From contig CAJUQT010000014.1 of assembly GCA_910588225.1 (NCBI GenBank), forward strand, positions 1-64,000: a stretch of 64,000 nt of DNA, written 5' to 3'. Below, piece after piece: positions 1 through 9,110 of this stretch. Numbering within the stretch: the first letter of the stretch is position 1; each line of letters begins with the position of its first letter. The DNA comes from an uncultured Acetatifactor sp. GTDB taxonomy: Bacteria; Bacillota; Clostridia; Lachnospirales; Lachnospiraceae. Below the pieces are notes generated by a model. It ran no database searches and was not told the DNA's origin. It worked only from the letters and a program-made list of their open reading frames with translations. The translations under genes were made by a program, and so were the position numbers.

Positions 1-71
1 TGTCAGCGTTGATGATAAGTTAGTTTCTATACTTCCTTATCACCGTAAAGCGAAGTTTTTGAGTAATTTCA

Positions 72-99
72 TTGACAGTGATAGGAAATGATGTAAAAT
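72..99 (+). promoter_or_regulatory. Predicted sigma-A promoter of the rpiR-type gene
   Basis: A -35 box TTGACA (72-77) and a -10 box TAAAAT (94-99) are separated by 16 bases. They lie about 80 bases upstream of the TTG start at 179. This is sequence-based inference only. Confidence 0.55.
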
Positions 100-178
100 G
101 GAAATGTGCAGGGCGCAGGAGGCGTCGGCAGGATGTTGTAAACTTACTGGTATCAGTTTCAGAAAAGAGAGGATGTAA

Positions 179-979
179 TTGAATATTTTGTTGAATCGCC
201 TTTTGGCCCTTATCAATCAGAAGGAATCTTTTTCCACGGAATATTATATAGCTTATTCCTTTTTGCAGAATCTGTTTAAGATCAGCAGTTTTTCCATTGA
301 CGAAACAGCGCAGCTGTGCAATGTATCCAAATCCACAATATCCAAATTTGTCAGGGAGATCGGCTTTGACGATTATACAGACTTTAAGTTGTCGGCCATG
401 GCGGCCAGAGAGAGTGTCAATTACGGTTGGGGAGAGGATATCTGCAGATATATCGAAAAATTCGGGGCAGAAAGCTATACAGACATTCTGAAAGCAGACG
501 TGGAACGAATGAAAGAGTGTATCAACATGAAAGAAATAGATATTTTGGCGGAAGATCTGACCAAATATGAAAAAGTGGCAACATTCGGAACAGTTTACTC
601 GCAGACAGCCGCCATGGATCTGCAGTTTAAGCTGGCCTTCCACAACAAGATCATCTACACAAGCCTGAGTGACATTGCCCAGGAAAAATATATAGCCAAT
701 GCGGATTCGGACACACTGATTATCATTTTCAGCAATTCAGGCAAATACATTACAGAATATCAGCTTTTGGAGGGACATCCCGGAAAGGGCATTTTCACTT
801 CGACAAAGGGCAGAGTCGTACTTATCACTTCCAACAGAAAAATGAAGGAAGACGCAAGAGTGGATCTGTGTATCGGGTTCGACTATAGCTCCAACGTACA
901 GAACCATCCTTATTATTTTCAATTTATCACCGATCTGATAGCTGTAAAATATAAACAAAAAATAGAAAAAAAATCTTAA
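179..979 (+). CDS. MurR/RpiR family transcriptional regulator with SIS domain
   Basis: This 266-residue regulator has an N-terminal RpiR-type helix-turn-helix (about residues 34-70, including CNVSKSTISKFVREIGF) and a C-terminal SIS sugar-phosphate-binding domain (about 120-245, including IIIFSNSGKY). RpiR proteins sense phosphosugars and repress or activate sugar catabolic genes. The start is TTG, chosen because a GAGAGG ribosome binding site precedes it and the N-terminus fits the family. A terminator-like hairpin follows, so the downstream fucosidase and ABC genes probably have their own promoter. They are the natural targets of this regulator. The effector cannot be read from sequence. Confidence 0.85.
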   Translation: MNILLNRLLALINQKESFSTEYYIAYSFLQNLFKISSFSIDETAQLCNVSKSTISKFVREIGFDDYTDFKLSAMAARESVNYGWGEDICRYIEKFGAESYTDILKADVERMKECINMKEIDILAEDLTKYEKVATFGTVYSQTAAMDLQFKLAFHNKIIYTSLSDIAQEKYIANADSDTLIIIFSNSGKYITEYQLLEGHPGKGIFTSTKGRVVLITSNRKMKEDARVDLCIGFDYSSNVQNHPYYFQFITDLIAVKYKQKIEKKS

Positions 980-982
980 GAA

Positions 983-1027
983 AAAAGACAGTTTCCAAAA
1001 TGCGAAAAAGTAAGGGAACTGTCTTTT
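983..1027 (+). terminator. Rho-independent terminator after the rpiR-type gene
   Basis: AAAAGACAGTTTCC (983-996) pairs with GGGAACTGTCTTTT (1014-1027) across a 17-base loop, with a U-rich 3' arm. An extended -10 element (TGTTATACT, 1031-1039) follows at once and may start the fucosidase transcript. Confidence 0.6.
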
Positions 1028-1066
1028 GTATGTTATACTGAATGCACAATAGAGAAGGGAGCAAAC

Positions 1067-2398
1067 ATGTATACAAAAACGCCAATCTGCAAAGAAGAAT
1101 ATGAAGAAATGACTGCTGCCACAAGAGAACGGAGAATGGACTGGTGGAGACAGGCCAGATTCGGAATGTTCGTCCATTATGGCATCTATTCTGCGAAGGA
1201 GACCCATGAATGGTCCATGGCATACGAGAATCGTACCCCTGAAGAATACAGCATGTATCTGAAGGACATGAAATTTGATCCTTCCATGCCGGAGAAGTGG
1301 GTGAAGACAGCTAAACAGGCAGGGATGAAGTACGTAGTATTGACGACCAGGCACCACGAGGGCTTCAGCCTGTGGAATTCCAAGGCGAATCCTTACAACT
1401 CAGTAAATTACGGCCCTGGGACAGATGTGGTAAAGTTATTTACAGATGCCTGCAGAAAAGAAGGTCTTCGCATAGGTTTCTATTTCTCACTGATGGACTG
1501 GATGCATCCTGACGCGTGGAAATGTGCGGTTGACGCAGAGGCCCGGCTGAGATTTACATCGTGGCTGCAGGACATGCTCAGAGAACTGATGACCCAATAT
1601 GGGAAAATAGACATTTTGTGGTATGACATTCCCAGGCCCATGGTTTCCCATGAGGGCTGGGACAGTCTCAGAATGAATCAGATGGTTCGGGAACTGCAGC
1701 CGGACATCATTATCAACGATCGTTCAAAGCTGAAGGAAGACTTCGGCACTCCGGAGGAGATGATTCAGGCGGAGGACAGGGACTGGGAGTCCTGCATGAC
1801 ATTCAACGGCATCAGCTGGGGCTATATTGATTCGGATGCCTGCGTCCCATACAGCTACAATGCCCATGAAATCATCAGGATGCTGTGCAAGGCCACAGCA
1901 ACAGGTGGCAATCTCCTGTTGAACATAGGGCCCAAAGCAGACGGAAGCATCCCCACCGAAGCCATAGAACCGCTGAAAAAGGTTGGGGCGTGGCTCGAGC
2001 GGAACAAAGCCGCCGTATACGGAAGAAAAACCCCCACCGTAGTCTATAGGGCCAACGGCCTGTGCAGCGCTACGGAGGAGAGAAATAAGGTCTGGATGTG
2101 GAACTGGATCCGGCCGAAAGAAAAGGAACTGCAGTTTGGAGGCTTTCTGGGGAAACTGAAAGCGGTACGAGAAGCAGCGACAGGGAAGGAGGTGAATTTC
2201 GTGCAGAATGCCCGTTATATACGCCTGCTGGATCTGCGGGAGGATATATGGGATCCGGTGCTTTCGATTACCGTCTTTGAGCTGGAATTCGAGAAAGAAC
2301 CAGAGTATGCAAGAGGTTTTCTCTATCCTCAACTGCACATGGGAAGGACATATGCAGAAAAAAGGGAAGTATTGGAGCGTAGTCTCCATGACGCCTGA
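1067..2398 (+). CDS. Alpha-L-fucosidase, GH29 family
   Basis: GH29 enzymes hydrolyse terminal alpha-L-fucose from glycans by a retaining mechanism. The 443-residue protein shows the family's N-terminal RFGMFVHYGIYS block, the substrate-binding RHHEGFSLW block (95-103), and KIDILWYD, whose final Asp (D187) matches the family nucleophile. There is no signal peptide, so it should act in the cytoplasm on imported fucosylated glycans. A GAAGGGAG ribosome binding site precedes the ATG. The next genes encode a complete ABC importer, so import and hydrolysis are probably coupled. Linkage specificity cannot be told from sequence. Confidence 0.88.
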   Translation: MYTKTPICKEEYEEMTAATRERRMDWWRQARFGMFVHYGIYSAKETHEWSMAYENRTPEEYSMYLKDMKFDPSMPEKWVKTAKQAGMKYVVLTTRHHEGFSLWNSKANPYNSVNYGPGTDVVKLFTDACRKEGLRIGFYFSLMDWMHPDAWKCAVDAEARLRFTSWLQDMLRELMTQYGKIDILWYDIPRPMVSHEGWDSLRMNQMVRELQPDIIINDRSKLKEDFGTPEEMIQAEDRDWESCMTFNGISWGYIDSDACVPYSYNAHEIIRMLCKATATGGNLLLNIGPKADGSIPTEAIEPLKKVGAWLERNKAAVYGRKTPTVVYRANGLCSATEERNKVWMWNWIRPKEKELQFGGFLGKLKAVREAATGKEVNFVQNARYIRLLDLREDIWDPVLSITVFELEFEKEPEYARGFLYPQLHMGRTYAEKREVLERSLHDA

Positions 2399-2480
2399 GC
2401 TGCTTTATATCCGAAGGAAACAGGAGCAACGCAGCTCGTAATAGAAAACTGATTACGAAATATAATTAAAGGAGGAGAAC

Positions 2481-3632
2481 ATGAAAAACAGAACTCTACG
2501 GAAAATGTGGGTGTGGATTGCAGCGGCAACGCTGACGGCAACAATGCTGGCCGGATGCGGCGATACCAGTGAGCAGAACAGTACAGGCGGCAGCGAGAAT
2601 GAGCAGATATCCGGAACGGAAAGTTCGTCCGCGACGGAATCCTCCGCAGCCTCAGAACAGACACCGGATCCTGCGGCATCTGGAGAAAGGAAACTGGTTG
2701 TTTATTCCAATACCGACGAGGCCGGAGCCACGGCTATGGAGGAAGCAGGAGCGGAAATCGGCATCGACGTGACTATTGTGAGATTAGGCGGAGGCGGCGA
2801 CGTGATAGATCGCGTTATGGCGGAAAAAAATAATCCAACGGCAGATATCGTGTATGGCAGTAATCATATCGGATTGGCCAGACTGAAAGCGGCGGACTGC
2901 CTCGAACAATTTGTGCCTGCTTGGGATGACAAGGTGGATGAAGGGCTGAAGGATCCCGACGATTATTATTATGGCATTGGAATTTCGGCAGTACTTTTGG
3001 CGTATAACCCTGAAGCCGTAGGAGATAATATACCAACAGACTGGACAGATCTGTGGACCGTGCCCGAATGGCAGGGAAAATATTTCGTGAATCCTTCCAC
3101 ATCCGGTGGTACCACTCAGCTTGTCTTATCAGGAATCCTGAGCAGATATCGCGATGATTCCGGTGAAATGGGAATCTCTGCGGAAGGCTGGGATGCGCTG
3201 GCGGCTTACTACGGGAATGCTTATATCCAGAAAGAGGGGGACGATTTCTTCGCGATGCTGACAAAGGGTGATGTCTGGGCAGGCCAGAACTACAGCAAGG
3301 GCGTGTTGGTCGCAGAAAAGGATTATGACTCAGATATTGCCTGGGCGACTCCCGAGATCGGTGTCCCTTTCGCCACGGAGATGGTCGCCATTGTAAAGGG
3401 CACGAAGAATTATGATGTGGCAAAGGAATTTTTGGACCATTATGGCAGTGCCGAAGTCATGGAGCGGATATCAACCACTTACCCCGCCAATGTGGATGCA
3501 AGGAGCGGAGAGAACATGGCTGAATTGAAAGCGCTCACAGATTCAGTGAAACCGCAGGTAATTGATTATGACTTTGTGGCAGAACACTTAGATGAATGGC
3601 TTGAGAAGATTGAGCTTGAATTAATCCCGTAA
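2481..3632 (+). CDS. ABC transporter substrate-binding lipoprotein (Afu/Fbp/PotD-like)
   Basis: This 383-residue lipoprotein has a signal peptide ending in the lipobox LAGC (Cys26). A Ser/Thr/Glu-rich linker runs to about residue 70, followed by a family 1-type periplasmic-binding fold (LVVYSNTDEAG onward). The class includes iron, polyamine, phosphonate and hexose-phosphate binders. An AAAGGAGG ribosome binding site precedes it. The neighbours are an RpiR/SIS regulator and a fucosidase, so a sugar or sugar-phosphate ligand is more likely than iron, but that is inference from context. A 119-base gap with a possible hairpin separates it from the ATPase gene and could let the binding protein be made in excess. 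Confidence 0.85.
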   Translation: MKNRTLRKMWVWIAAATLTATMLAGCGDTSEQNSTGGSENEQISGTESSSATESSAASEQTPDPAASGERKLVVYSNTDEAGATAMEEAGAEIGIDVTIVRLGGGGDVIDRVMAEKNNPTADIVYGSNHIGLARLKAADCLEQFVPAWDDKVDEGLKDPDDYYYGIGISAVLLAYNPEAVGDNIPTDWTDLWTVPEWQGKYFVNPSTSGGTTQLVLSGILSRYRDDSGEMGISAEGWDALAAYYGNAYIQKEGDDFFAMLTKGDVWAGQNYSKGVLVAEKDYDSDIAWATPEIGVPFATEMVAIVKGTKNYDVAKEFLDHYGSAEVMERISTTYPANVDARSGENMAELKALTDSVKPQVIDYDFVAEHLDEWLEKIELELIP

Positions 3633-3648
3633 GTGAAGAAGACCGGCT

Positions 3649-3708
3649 GAAAGGGCTGCTGTGCGGAGCGGTAAGCGACAACTTGCTGTTCTTGCGGCAG
3701 TTCCTTTC
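3649..3708 (+). promoter_or_regulatory. Possible intercistronic stem-loop between binding protein and ATPase genes
   Basis: GAAAGG-CTGC at the left and GCAG-CCTTTC at the right could pair across a structured loop. There is no U-run. Such partial terminators often keep binding-protein mRNA higher than that of the membrane components. The support is weak. Confidence 0.25.
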
Positions 3709-3751
3709 ATAAGACATTTTCTGCAGGGAAAGGATAAGAAAGGGAACAGAA

Positions 3752-4765
3752 ATGATCCAATTTGAAGATGTTCAGATCAGGTACGGTAATACGACGGTTA
3801 TCGATCATCTGAATCTTGAGATTAATACGGGGGAATTTTTTACGTTTTTAGGCGCTTCAGGATGTGGAAAAACAACAACACTTAGAGCACTGGCCGGGTT
3901 TCTTGCGCCTTCCCGTGGAGACATCAGGGTAAATGGTCAAAGTATCGTGAATGTACCTGTGGAAAAGAGGGGAATCGGCATGATTTTCCAGAATTATGCA
4001 TTATTTCCCGGCATGACCGTCTATGAGAACATTGCCTTCGGCCTGAAAGTAAAGAGAATGAAAAAAGCAGAGATTAAGACCGCCGTGGACAGAGTAGCCG
4101 AAATGGTGGAGCTGAGTCAGGAGCAGCTTAAGAAAAATATTTCCAGGCTTTCCGGGGGACAGCAGCAACGAGTGGCGATTGCCAGGGCGTTGGTGAATAA
4201 TCCGGAGATACTGTTGCTGGACGAGCCGTTGTCCAATTTAGACGCAAAACTGAGAAAGCAGCTGCGGATTGAGCTGAAAAAAATGCAAAAGGATTTCAAT
4301 ATTACAGCAGTATACGTGACGCACGATCAGGATGAGGCGCTGACGCTTTCAGATCGGGTGGCCGTATTTCACAATGGTAAAATCGAGCAGGTAGGAACGC
4401 CGGACGAGCTTTACAACAAGGCTGAGACGGAGTATGTATGCAACTTTATCGGAGATGTCACAAAGCTGAATGGGGATCTGATCAGGCTGTTCAATGAGAA
4501 AAGCGACGGCAGGAAATTTGATCCGAACACAGCCTGCTATGTGAGACGAGAGCGGGTTGAGACGCAGCGGCTGTGCCCGGAGGCCGTGGAACTGGAGGCC
4601 CTGGTGCTGGAACGCGAATTTTACGGGACCCATTCTATCTATACCTATTGCGTGGGCGAATCGGTTATCAGAGGATACGTGAAAGAAAACGGCTATTCCG
4701 TTCACAAGCCCGGGGAGCAGCTGAAGATATACATTGATCCCAGGGACATTCTCCAGTATTCGTAA
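3752..4765 (+). CDS. ABC transporter ATP-binding protein (FbpC/PotA type)
   Basis: This 337-residue ATPase energises the importer. Walker A is GASGCGKT (34-41), and the signature LSGGQQQRVAIARAL, Walker B ILLLDEPLSNLD and H-loop YVTHDQDEALTLSDR are all intact. The C-terminal ~100 residues (containing YVRRERVE) form a TOBE-like regulatory region, as in PotA and FbpC. The stop codon is 13 bases before the start of the permease gene, so the two are translationally close. The substrate is undefined. Confidence 0.93.
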   Translation: MIQFEDVQIRYGNTTVIDHLNLEINTGEFFTFLGASGCGKTTTLRALAGFLAPSRGDIRVNGQSIVNVPVEKRGIGMIFQNYALFPGMTVYENIAFGLKVKRMKKAEIKTAVDRVAEMVELSQEQLKKNISRLSGGQQQRVAIARALVNNPEILLLDEPLSNLDAKLRKQLRIELKKMQKDFNITAVYVTHDQDEALTLSDRVAVFHNGKIEQVGTPDELYNKAETEYVCNFIGDVTKLNGDLIRLFNEKSDGRKFDPNTACYVRRERVETQRLCPEAVELEALVLEREFYGTHSIYTYCVGESVIRGYVKENGYSVHKPGEQLKIYIDPRDILQYS

Positions 4766-4778
4766 GAGAGGAGCGCAT

Positions 4779-6482
4779 ATGAAGCACAGGAAAAACAATC
4801 CGGCATATCTTATATCAGTCAGTATCTTTTTGGCGTGGTTTATTGCCGCTTTTCTGATTTACCCCAATGTCAATATCGTACATCGAACCTTTTTCCCGGA
4901 CGGTGAATTTTCCTTTCGGGCATTTGAGCGCATTTTTACCTCTGCAAGGGCCGTGAAAGGGCTGAAAAACAGCTTCCTTTTAGCCTTTACCATCATGCTT
5001 ACCTCCAATGTATTAGGAATTTTTGTGGTACTTGTGACGGAATATTTTGAAGTGGCAGGCTCTAAGTTCCTCCGTGTAGTCTACAAGATCCCCATGGTGT
5101 TCGGGGGAGTGGTTTTGGCTAACGGATACCTGTTCGGGTACGGCGCCAACGGTTTTCTGACGAAAATACTGCTGAACTTTTTCCCGGGGATAAACCGCTA
5201 TTGGTTCTCGGGATATTTTGCAGTGATGTTCGTCATGACTTTTGCATGCACGACAAACCATCTCGTTTTTCTCAAAAACGCATTACTGAACATAGATTAT
5301 CAAACCGTGGAGGCAGCAAAAAATCTTGGGGCGGGGAGCTTTTACATTTTGAGAAGAGTCGTCTTCCCGGTGTTGCGGCCTGTGATGCTGACCTGCACCA
5401 TCATGCTGTTCCAGACCGGTCTGATGGCGGTTTCCGCCCCTACGATGCTGGGGGGCACCGATTTCCAGACAATAGGGCCAATGATCCTCACTTTTTCATC
5501 GAGGACAGGCTCAAGGGATATCGCTGCCGTACTGTCCCTGTTGTTGGGTGTTGCGGAGATTATTTTGCTGTGCATATCCATACAGATAGAAAAAAGAGGT
5601 GATTATGTCTCCGTTTCCAAAGTAAAAACGCCTCTCCGAAAACAAAAACTCAAAAACCCCACGGCAAACGTTATCGTCCATATATTTGCGTACGCCACGG
5701 CAGTAATCTATCTGCTTCCCCTGCTGACAGTGCTTCTATTCTCCTTTACGGACAGATACTGCATAACAAACGGAATCTTTGATCCCCAAAGACTAACCCT
5801 GAAAAATTATATCTGTGTGCTGACAGATTCCAGGGCCTACAAGCCTTTTGTAACCAGTCTTGTGTACTCTGCGGCGGCAGCCTTTGCAGTAATCCTGATC
5901 GTGATGGTCTGTATCAGGCTTATTCTGAGATATCACAACAGGCTTACTGCACTTTTGGAATATTTGCTTCATATTCCCTGGTTCGTTCCTCCAGTTATGT
6001 TTGCACTGGGCATGATCATAACCTACGACCTTCCGCACGGGATCATGTTTGGGAAGCCTCTTGTGGGAACCGTGTTTATCATGCTGGCAGCATACATTGT
6101 GGTGATGATCCCGTATACACTGCGAATGCTGAAAGCTGCATTTGCTTCCTTTGACACTAATTTAGAGGATGCGGCAAAGAATCTGGGTGCCTCCGGACTG
6201 CGGACATTTCTGCAGATTGTAATTCCCTGTGTATTGCCTGCAGTCCTGGCAGTGTTTGCCATAAATTTCAACGGAAAGCTGTCGGACTATGATATATCAG
6301 CCTTTATGTATCACCCTGTGTATGCTCCGCTGGGTGTGGTAATCCGCAATAATGTCGCAAATAACGTGGAGGCAGATGCACAGGCCCTGAATTTGGTCTA
6401 TTCCGTACTTCTGATGGCGATCAGCAGCGTGATTCTGTATTTAGTATACGGACGCGGAGCCGGGAAAAAGGAGACGCAATAA
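4779..6482 (+). CDS. ABC transporter permease, fused two-domain (FbpB/AfuB type)
   Basis: This 567-residue permease contains two BPD_transp_1 halves in one chain, as in FbpB and AfuB. Each half carries an EAA-type loop: EAAKNLGAGSFYILRR in the first and DAAKNLGASGLRTFLQ in the second. About 12 membrane segments are expected. I chose the ATG at 4779, preceded by GAGAGGAG, over an upstream ATG at 4734 that would overlap the ATPase gene. With the preceding lipoprotein and ATPase it completes a three-gene importer. No other permease is needed. Confidence 0.92.
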   Translation: MKHRKNNPAYLISVSIFLAWFIAAFLIYPNVNIVHRTFFPDGEFSFRAFERIFTSARAVKGLKNSFLLAFTIMLTSNVLGIFVVLVTEYFEVAGSKFLRVVYKIPMVFGGVVLANGYLFGYGANGFLTKILLNFFPGINRYWFSGYFAVMFVMTFACTTNHLVFLKNALLNIDYQTVEAAKNLGAGSFYILRRVVFPVLRPVMLTCTIMLFQTGLMAVSAPTMLGGTDFQTIGPMILTFSSRTGSRDIAAVLSLLLGVAEIILLCISIQIEKRGDYVSVSKVKTPLRKQKLKNPTANVIVHIFAYATAVIYLLPLLTVLLFSFTDRYCITNGIFDPQRLTLKNYICVLTDSRAYKPFVTSLVYSAAAAFAVILIVMVCIRLILRYHNRLTALLEYLLHIPWFVPPVMFALGMIITYDLPHGIMFGKPLVGTVFIMLAAYIVVMIPYTLRMLKAAFASFDTNLEDAAKNLGASGLRTFLQIVIPCVLPAVLAVFAINFNGKLSDYDISAFMYHPVYAPLGVVIRNNVANNVEADAQALNLVYSVLLMAISSVILYLVYGRGAGKKETQ

Positions 6483-6495
6483 TAGATAGTAATTA

Positions 6496-6521
6496 ACCCC
6501 GGTGAATTTCTTCACCGGGGT
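6496..6521. terminator. Hairpin between the ABC permease gene and tRNA-Gln
   Basis: CCCCGGTGAA (6497-6506) and TTCACCGGGG (6511-6520) form a perfect 10-bp stem with a 4-base loop between the convergent permease gene and tRNA. Neither side has a long U-run. It probably acts on both strands. Confidence 0.5.
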
Positions 6522-6529
6522 CTCTATAA

Positions 6530-6601
6530 CAGGGCTACAAGGATTCGAACCTTGAAATGACGGAGTCAGAGTCCGTTGCCTTACCGTTTGGCGATAGCCC
6601 T
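6530..6601 (-). tRNA. tRNA-Gln (anticodon CTG)
   Basis: On the minus strand a 7-bp acceptor stem AGGGCTA/TAGCCCT, a D-arm with AAACGGTAAGGC, an ACGGA/TCCGT anticodon stem around the loop CTCTGAC, and a T-arm with GGTTCGAATCC fold as a standard 72-nt tRNA. The anticodon CTG reads CAG, and the body matches bacterial tRNA-Gln. CCA is not encoded. A strong promoter lies upstream at 6642-6670. Confidence 0.95.
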
Positions 6602-6641
6602 ATCTCGTTTATGATGGTGCTTTTCCTACACCACTTGACCT

Positions 6642-6670
6642 ATTATACACGAAGTCTTTCCAATTTGCAA
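6642..6670 (-). promoter_or_regulatory. Promoter of tRNA-Gln
   Basis: On the minus strand TTGCAA (6665-6670) and TATAAT (6642-6647) are separated by exactly 17 bases, about 41 bases before the tRNA 5' end. This is one of the best sigma-A matches in the window. Confidence 0.75.
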
Positions 6671-6763
6671 TACCTTAATTCAAATTTTTAGTAATATTTT
6701 TGCAGTTGTGTTATTACAGCATATTTCCTCTGCAAAATCCCAGCTCATTTAAAGGACTAAAAT

Positions 6764-6803
6764 GGCTGCCGCACCAAATAATCATTACCTTCATGCGGCA
6801 GCC
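6764..6803 (-). terminator. Terminator of glnN
   Basis: On the minus strand GGCTGCCGCA and TGCGGCAGCC form a perfect 10-bp stem, followed by ATTTTAG. It lies about 30 bases past the glnN stop codon. Confidence 0.65.
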
Positions 6804-6832
6804 TCTCGGTTTTAAGCTTATCTCACCAAGCT

Positions 6833-8950
6833 TTACACTTCAAATGTCAACTCGCCGTAGCCGGGCACCGGCCACACATCCTTATCCACAATCATCTCCA
6901 GCTCATCAATGGGCGCACGCAGCTCTTCCATTACCTGCACAACCGTATCTTTATAGAAAAATGCCTGTACCTTCGCGTCTTCCATACCAACCGCCTGCGC
7001 TGTAACCTCCTTCAGCCTGTTCAGAGCATCCTTTGCCGCCATAAGTTTTGTATTCACTTCTGTCAGCAGCTCCGCCTGCACCGCAGGTTCAGCTCCCGCC
7101 TCCCGCACTGCAATTACTGTATCCGCCAGCATTTTCGTATACTTCATCACAGCTGGAATGTATTTTTTACCTGCCATATCTATCATGGTATTGGCTTCAA
7201 TATGAATGGTTTTCGCATAGGTCTCATAGATAACCTCTTCTCTGGACTCCAGCTCAACCTTTGTGAAAATGCCGAACTTCTCGAACAGCCGCACCGATTT
7301 TTCCGTAGTCAGCGTACCGGCGGCCTCAACCATTGACTTAATATGGGGAAGCCCGCGGCTCTCTGCCTCCGCAACCCATTCGTCAGAATAGCCGTCACCA
7401 TTAAAGATAATCCTCTGATGTTTCCCCATGTATTCTTTAATCAAATCATGTACAGCCAGCTCAAAATCATCCGCCTTTTCCAGAATATCCGCCGCCTCAC
7501 AAAAAGCTTCTGCCACAATAGCGTTCAATGTGGTGTTGGGACTTGCAATGGAATCCGAACTGCCCACCATACGGAATTCAAACTTGTTGCCCGTAAAGGC
7601 AAAAGGTGATGTTCTGTTGCGGTCTGTGGCATCTTTCTCCAAATCCGGCAGAGTAGAGACACCTGTTTCCAGCTTACCTCCTTCCAGGCAGCGGGCGGCT
7701 TCCCCGGTTTCAACCAGCTGTTTTACCACATCCTCCAGCTGCTCTCCCAGGAATACGGAGATAATGGCGGGGGGTGCCTCATTTGCTCCCAGTCTGTGAT
7801 CATTTCCCACATCTGCCGCACTCTGGCGCAGCAAATCTGCGTGAATATCCACTGCCTTGATAATGCAGGCCAGCACCAGCAGAAACTGAATATTCTCATT
7901 GGGCGTCTCACCAGGCTCCAGCATATTGACGCCATTATCCGTGCCCAGTGACCAGTTATTGTGTTTGCCGGAACCGTTCACACCGGCAAATGGCTTCTCG
8001 TGAAGCAGGCAGGTCAGTCCATGGCGTCCCGCCACTTTTTTCATGGTCTCCATCACCAGCTGGTTATGGTCCACAGCAATATTAGCTGTCTCATACACTG
8101 GTGCAAGCTCGTGCTGCGCAGGTGCCACTTCGTTGTGTTCTGTTCTGGCCGTTACCCCCAGCTTCCACAACTCCACATTTACATCCTTCATAAATGCACC
8201 CACCCGCTCACGAATCGTACCGAAATAATGGTCCTCCAGCTCCTGTCCCTTCGGAGCAGGAGCACCGAACAAAGTCCTTCCTGAAAAAATCAGGTCCTCC
8301 CGCTGCAGGTATTTCTCCCTGTCTACCAGAAAATATTCCTGCTCCGCTCCTACACTTGGCACCACTTTCGTGGCTTCCGTATTGCCGAACAGCCGTACAA
8401 TGCGCAGCGCCTGCCCGCTGATTGCCTCCATGGAACGCAGCAGCGGCGTCTTCTTGTCCAGTGCCTCTCCTGTATAAGAACAGAAGGCCGTGGGAATACA
8501 CAGAATGACACCTGTGGCATCTTCCTTCAGAAAGGCAGGAGAAGTAATATCCCATGCGGTATACCCTCTGGCCTCAAAAGTGGCCCGTAAACCTCCCGAC
8601 GGGAACGAAGAAGCATCCGGCTCCCCTTTAATCAGCTCTTTCCCGGAAAATTCCATAATCATCCTGCCGTCTTCGTCCGGATGCGTCACAAAGGCATCAT
8701 GCTTTTCCGCCGTAATGCCGGTCAGTGGCTGGAACCAGTGTGTATAATGGGTGGCACCGTTTTCCATGGCCCAGTCTTTCATAGCTTTCGCAACTACTTC
8801 TGCGTCTGCCAGCGACAGCTCGCCTCCCTGATCCATGATTCTCCGCACTTCTTTGTATACACTTTTGGGCAATCTCTCCTTCATCGTCCCAAAGGTAAAT
8901 ACTTTACTGCCAAAGATTTCTTCCACATTCAGCACTTCGCTTATCCTCAT
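6833..8950 (-). CDS. glnN: Glutamine synthetase type III (GSIII)
   Basis: This cytoplasmic enzyme makes glutamine from glutamate, ammonia and ATP. At 705 residues it has the size of the GSIII family and lacks the layout of GSI and GSII. Diagnostic blocks are VPSVGAEQEYFLVD, NEVAPAQHELAPVYE and NGSGKHNNWSLGTD, which carry catalytic and metal-binding residues. A GGGAGAGGG ribosome binding site precedes the ATG. It is monocistronic, with its own terminator and a ~160-base leader containing a terminator-like hairpin, so expression is probably controlled by premature termination. No GlnR or ANTAR gene is visible in the window. Confidence 0.95.
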   Translation of the reverse strand: MRISEVLNVEEIFGSKVFTFGTMKERLPKSVYKEVRRIMDQGGELSLADAEVVAKAMKDWAMENGATHYTHWFQPLTGITAEKHDAFVTHPDEDGRMIMEFSGKELIKGEPDASSFPSGGLRATFEARGYTAWDITSPAFLKEDATGVILCIPTAFCSYTGEALDKKTPLLRSMEAISGQALRIVRLFGNTEATKVVPSVGAEQEYFLVDREKYLQREDLIFSGRTLFGAPAPKGQELEDHYFGTIRERVGAFMKDVNVELWKLGVTARTEHNEVAPAQHELAPVYETANIAVDHNQLVMETMKKVAGRHGLTCLLHEKPFAGVNGSGKHNNWSLGTDNGVNMLEPGETPNENIQFLLVLACIIKAVDIHADLLRQSAADVGNDHRLGANEAPPAIISVFLGEQLEDVVKQLVETGEAARCLEGGKLETGVSTLPDLEKDATDRNRTSPFAFTGNKFEFRMVGSSDSIASPNTTLNAIVAEAFCEAADILEKADDFELAVHDLIKEYMGKHQRIIFNGDGYSDEWVAEAESRGLPHIKSMVEAAGTLTTEKSVRLFEKFGIFTKVELESREEVIYETYAKTIHIEANTMIDMAGKKYIPAVMKYTKMLADTVIAVREAGAEPAVQAELLTEVNTKLMAAKDALNRLKEVTAQAVGMEDAKVQAFFYKDTVVQVMEELRAPIDELEMIVDKDVWPVPGYGELTFEV

Positions 8951-9110
8951 TTTCCCTCTCCCTTTCTGTTTGCATTACAGCTTACAGCACATTTATATTC
9001 ATCCAACCGCTTTCTTTGTCAAATCTAACCCCTGCTCCATAGGCTCTGCAGGATTCATACACATAAAAAGGTCCCAAAGTAAACCTTACTATGGAACCTC
9101 CCCGTTCAAT
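8951..9110 (-). promoter_or_regulatory. glnN leader region with a TATAAT box upstream
   Basis: The 538-base gap 8951-9488 holds no gene I can support. On the minus strand it contains a TATAAT box (9118-9123) without a good -35 box, then a transcribed leader carrying the terminator-like hairpin at 9069-9099, then the glnN ribosome binding site. A second candidate promoter, TTGCAA with TATTTT 17 bases on, lies near 9160-9185. Nothing recognisable was seen in the rest of the gap. Confidence 0.4.
9064..9099 (-). terminator. Attenuator-like terminator in the glnN leader
   Basis: On the minus strand AGGTTCC pairs with GGGACCT, and an inner AGTAA/TTACT stem closes a 3-base loop. TTTTT follows directly. 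It sits about 115 bases upstream of the glnN ATG and downstream of the likely transcription start, so it would stop glnN transcription unless an antiterminating structure forms. Confidence 0.6.

Noticed and set aside
2481..6482. Ferric iron uptake operon
   Set aside because: The importer type fits, but the regulator (RpiR/SIS) and the fucosidase argue for a sugar ligand; kept as undefined substrate.
6530..6601. tRNA-Gln as attachment site of an integrated element
   Set aside because: I found no repeat of the tRNA 3' end elsewhere in the window, and no integrase or mobility gene.
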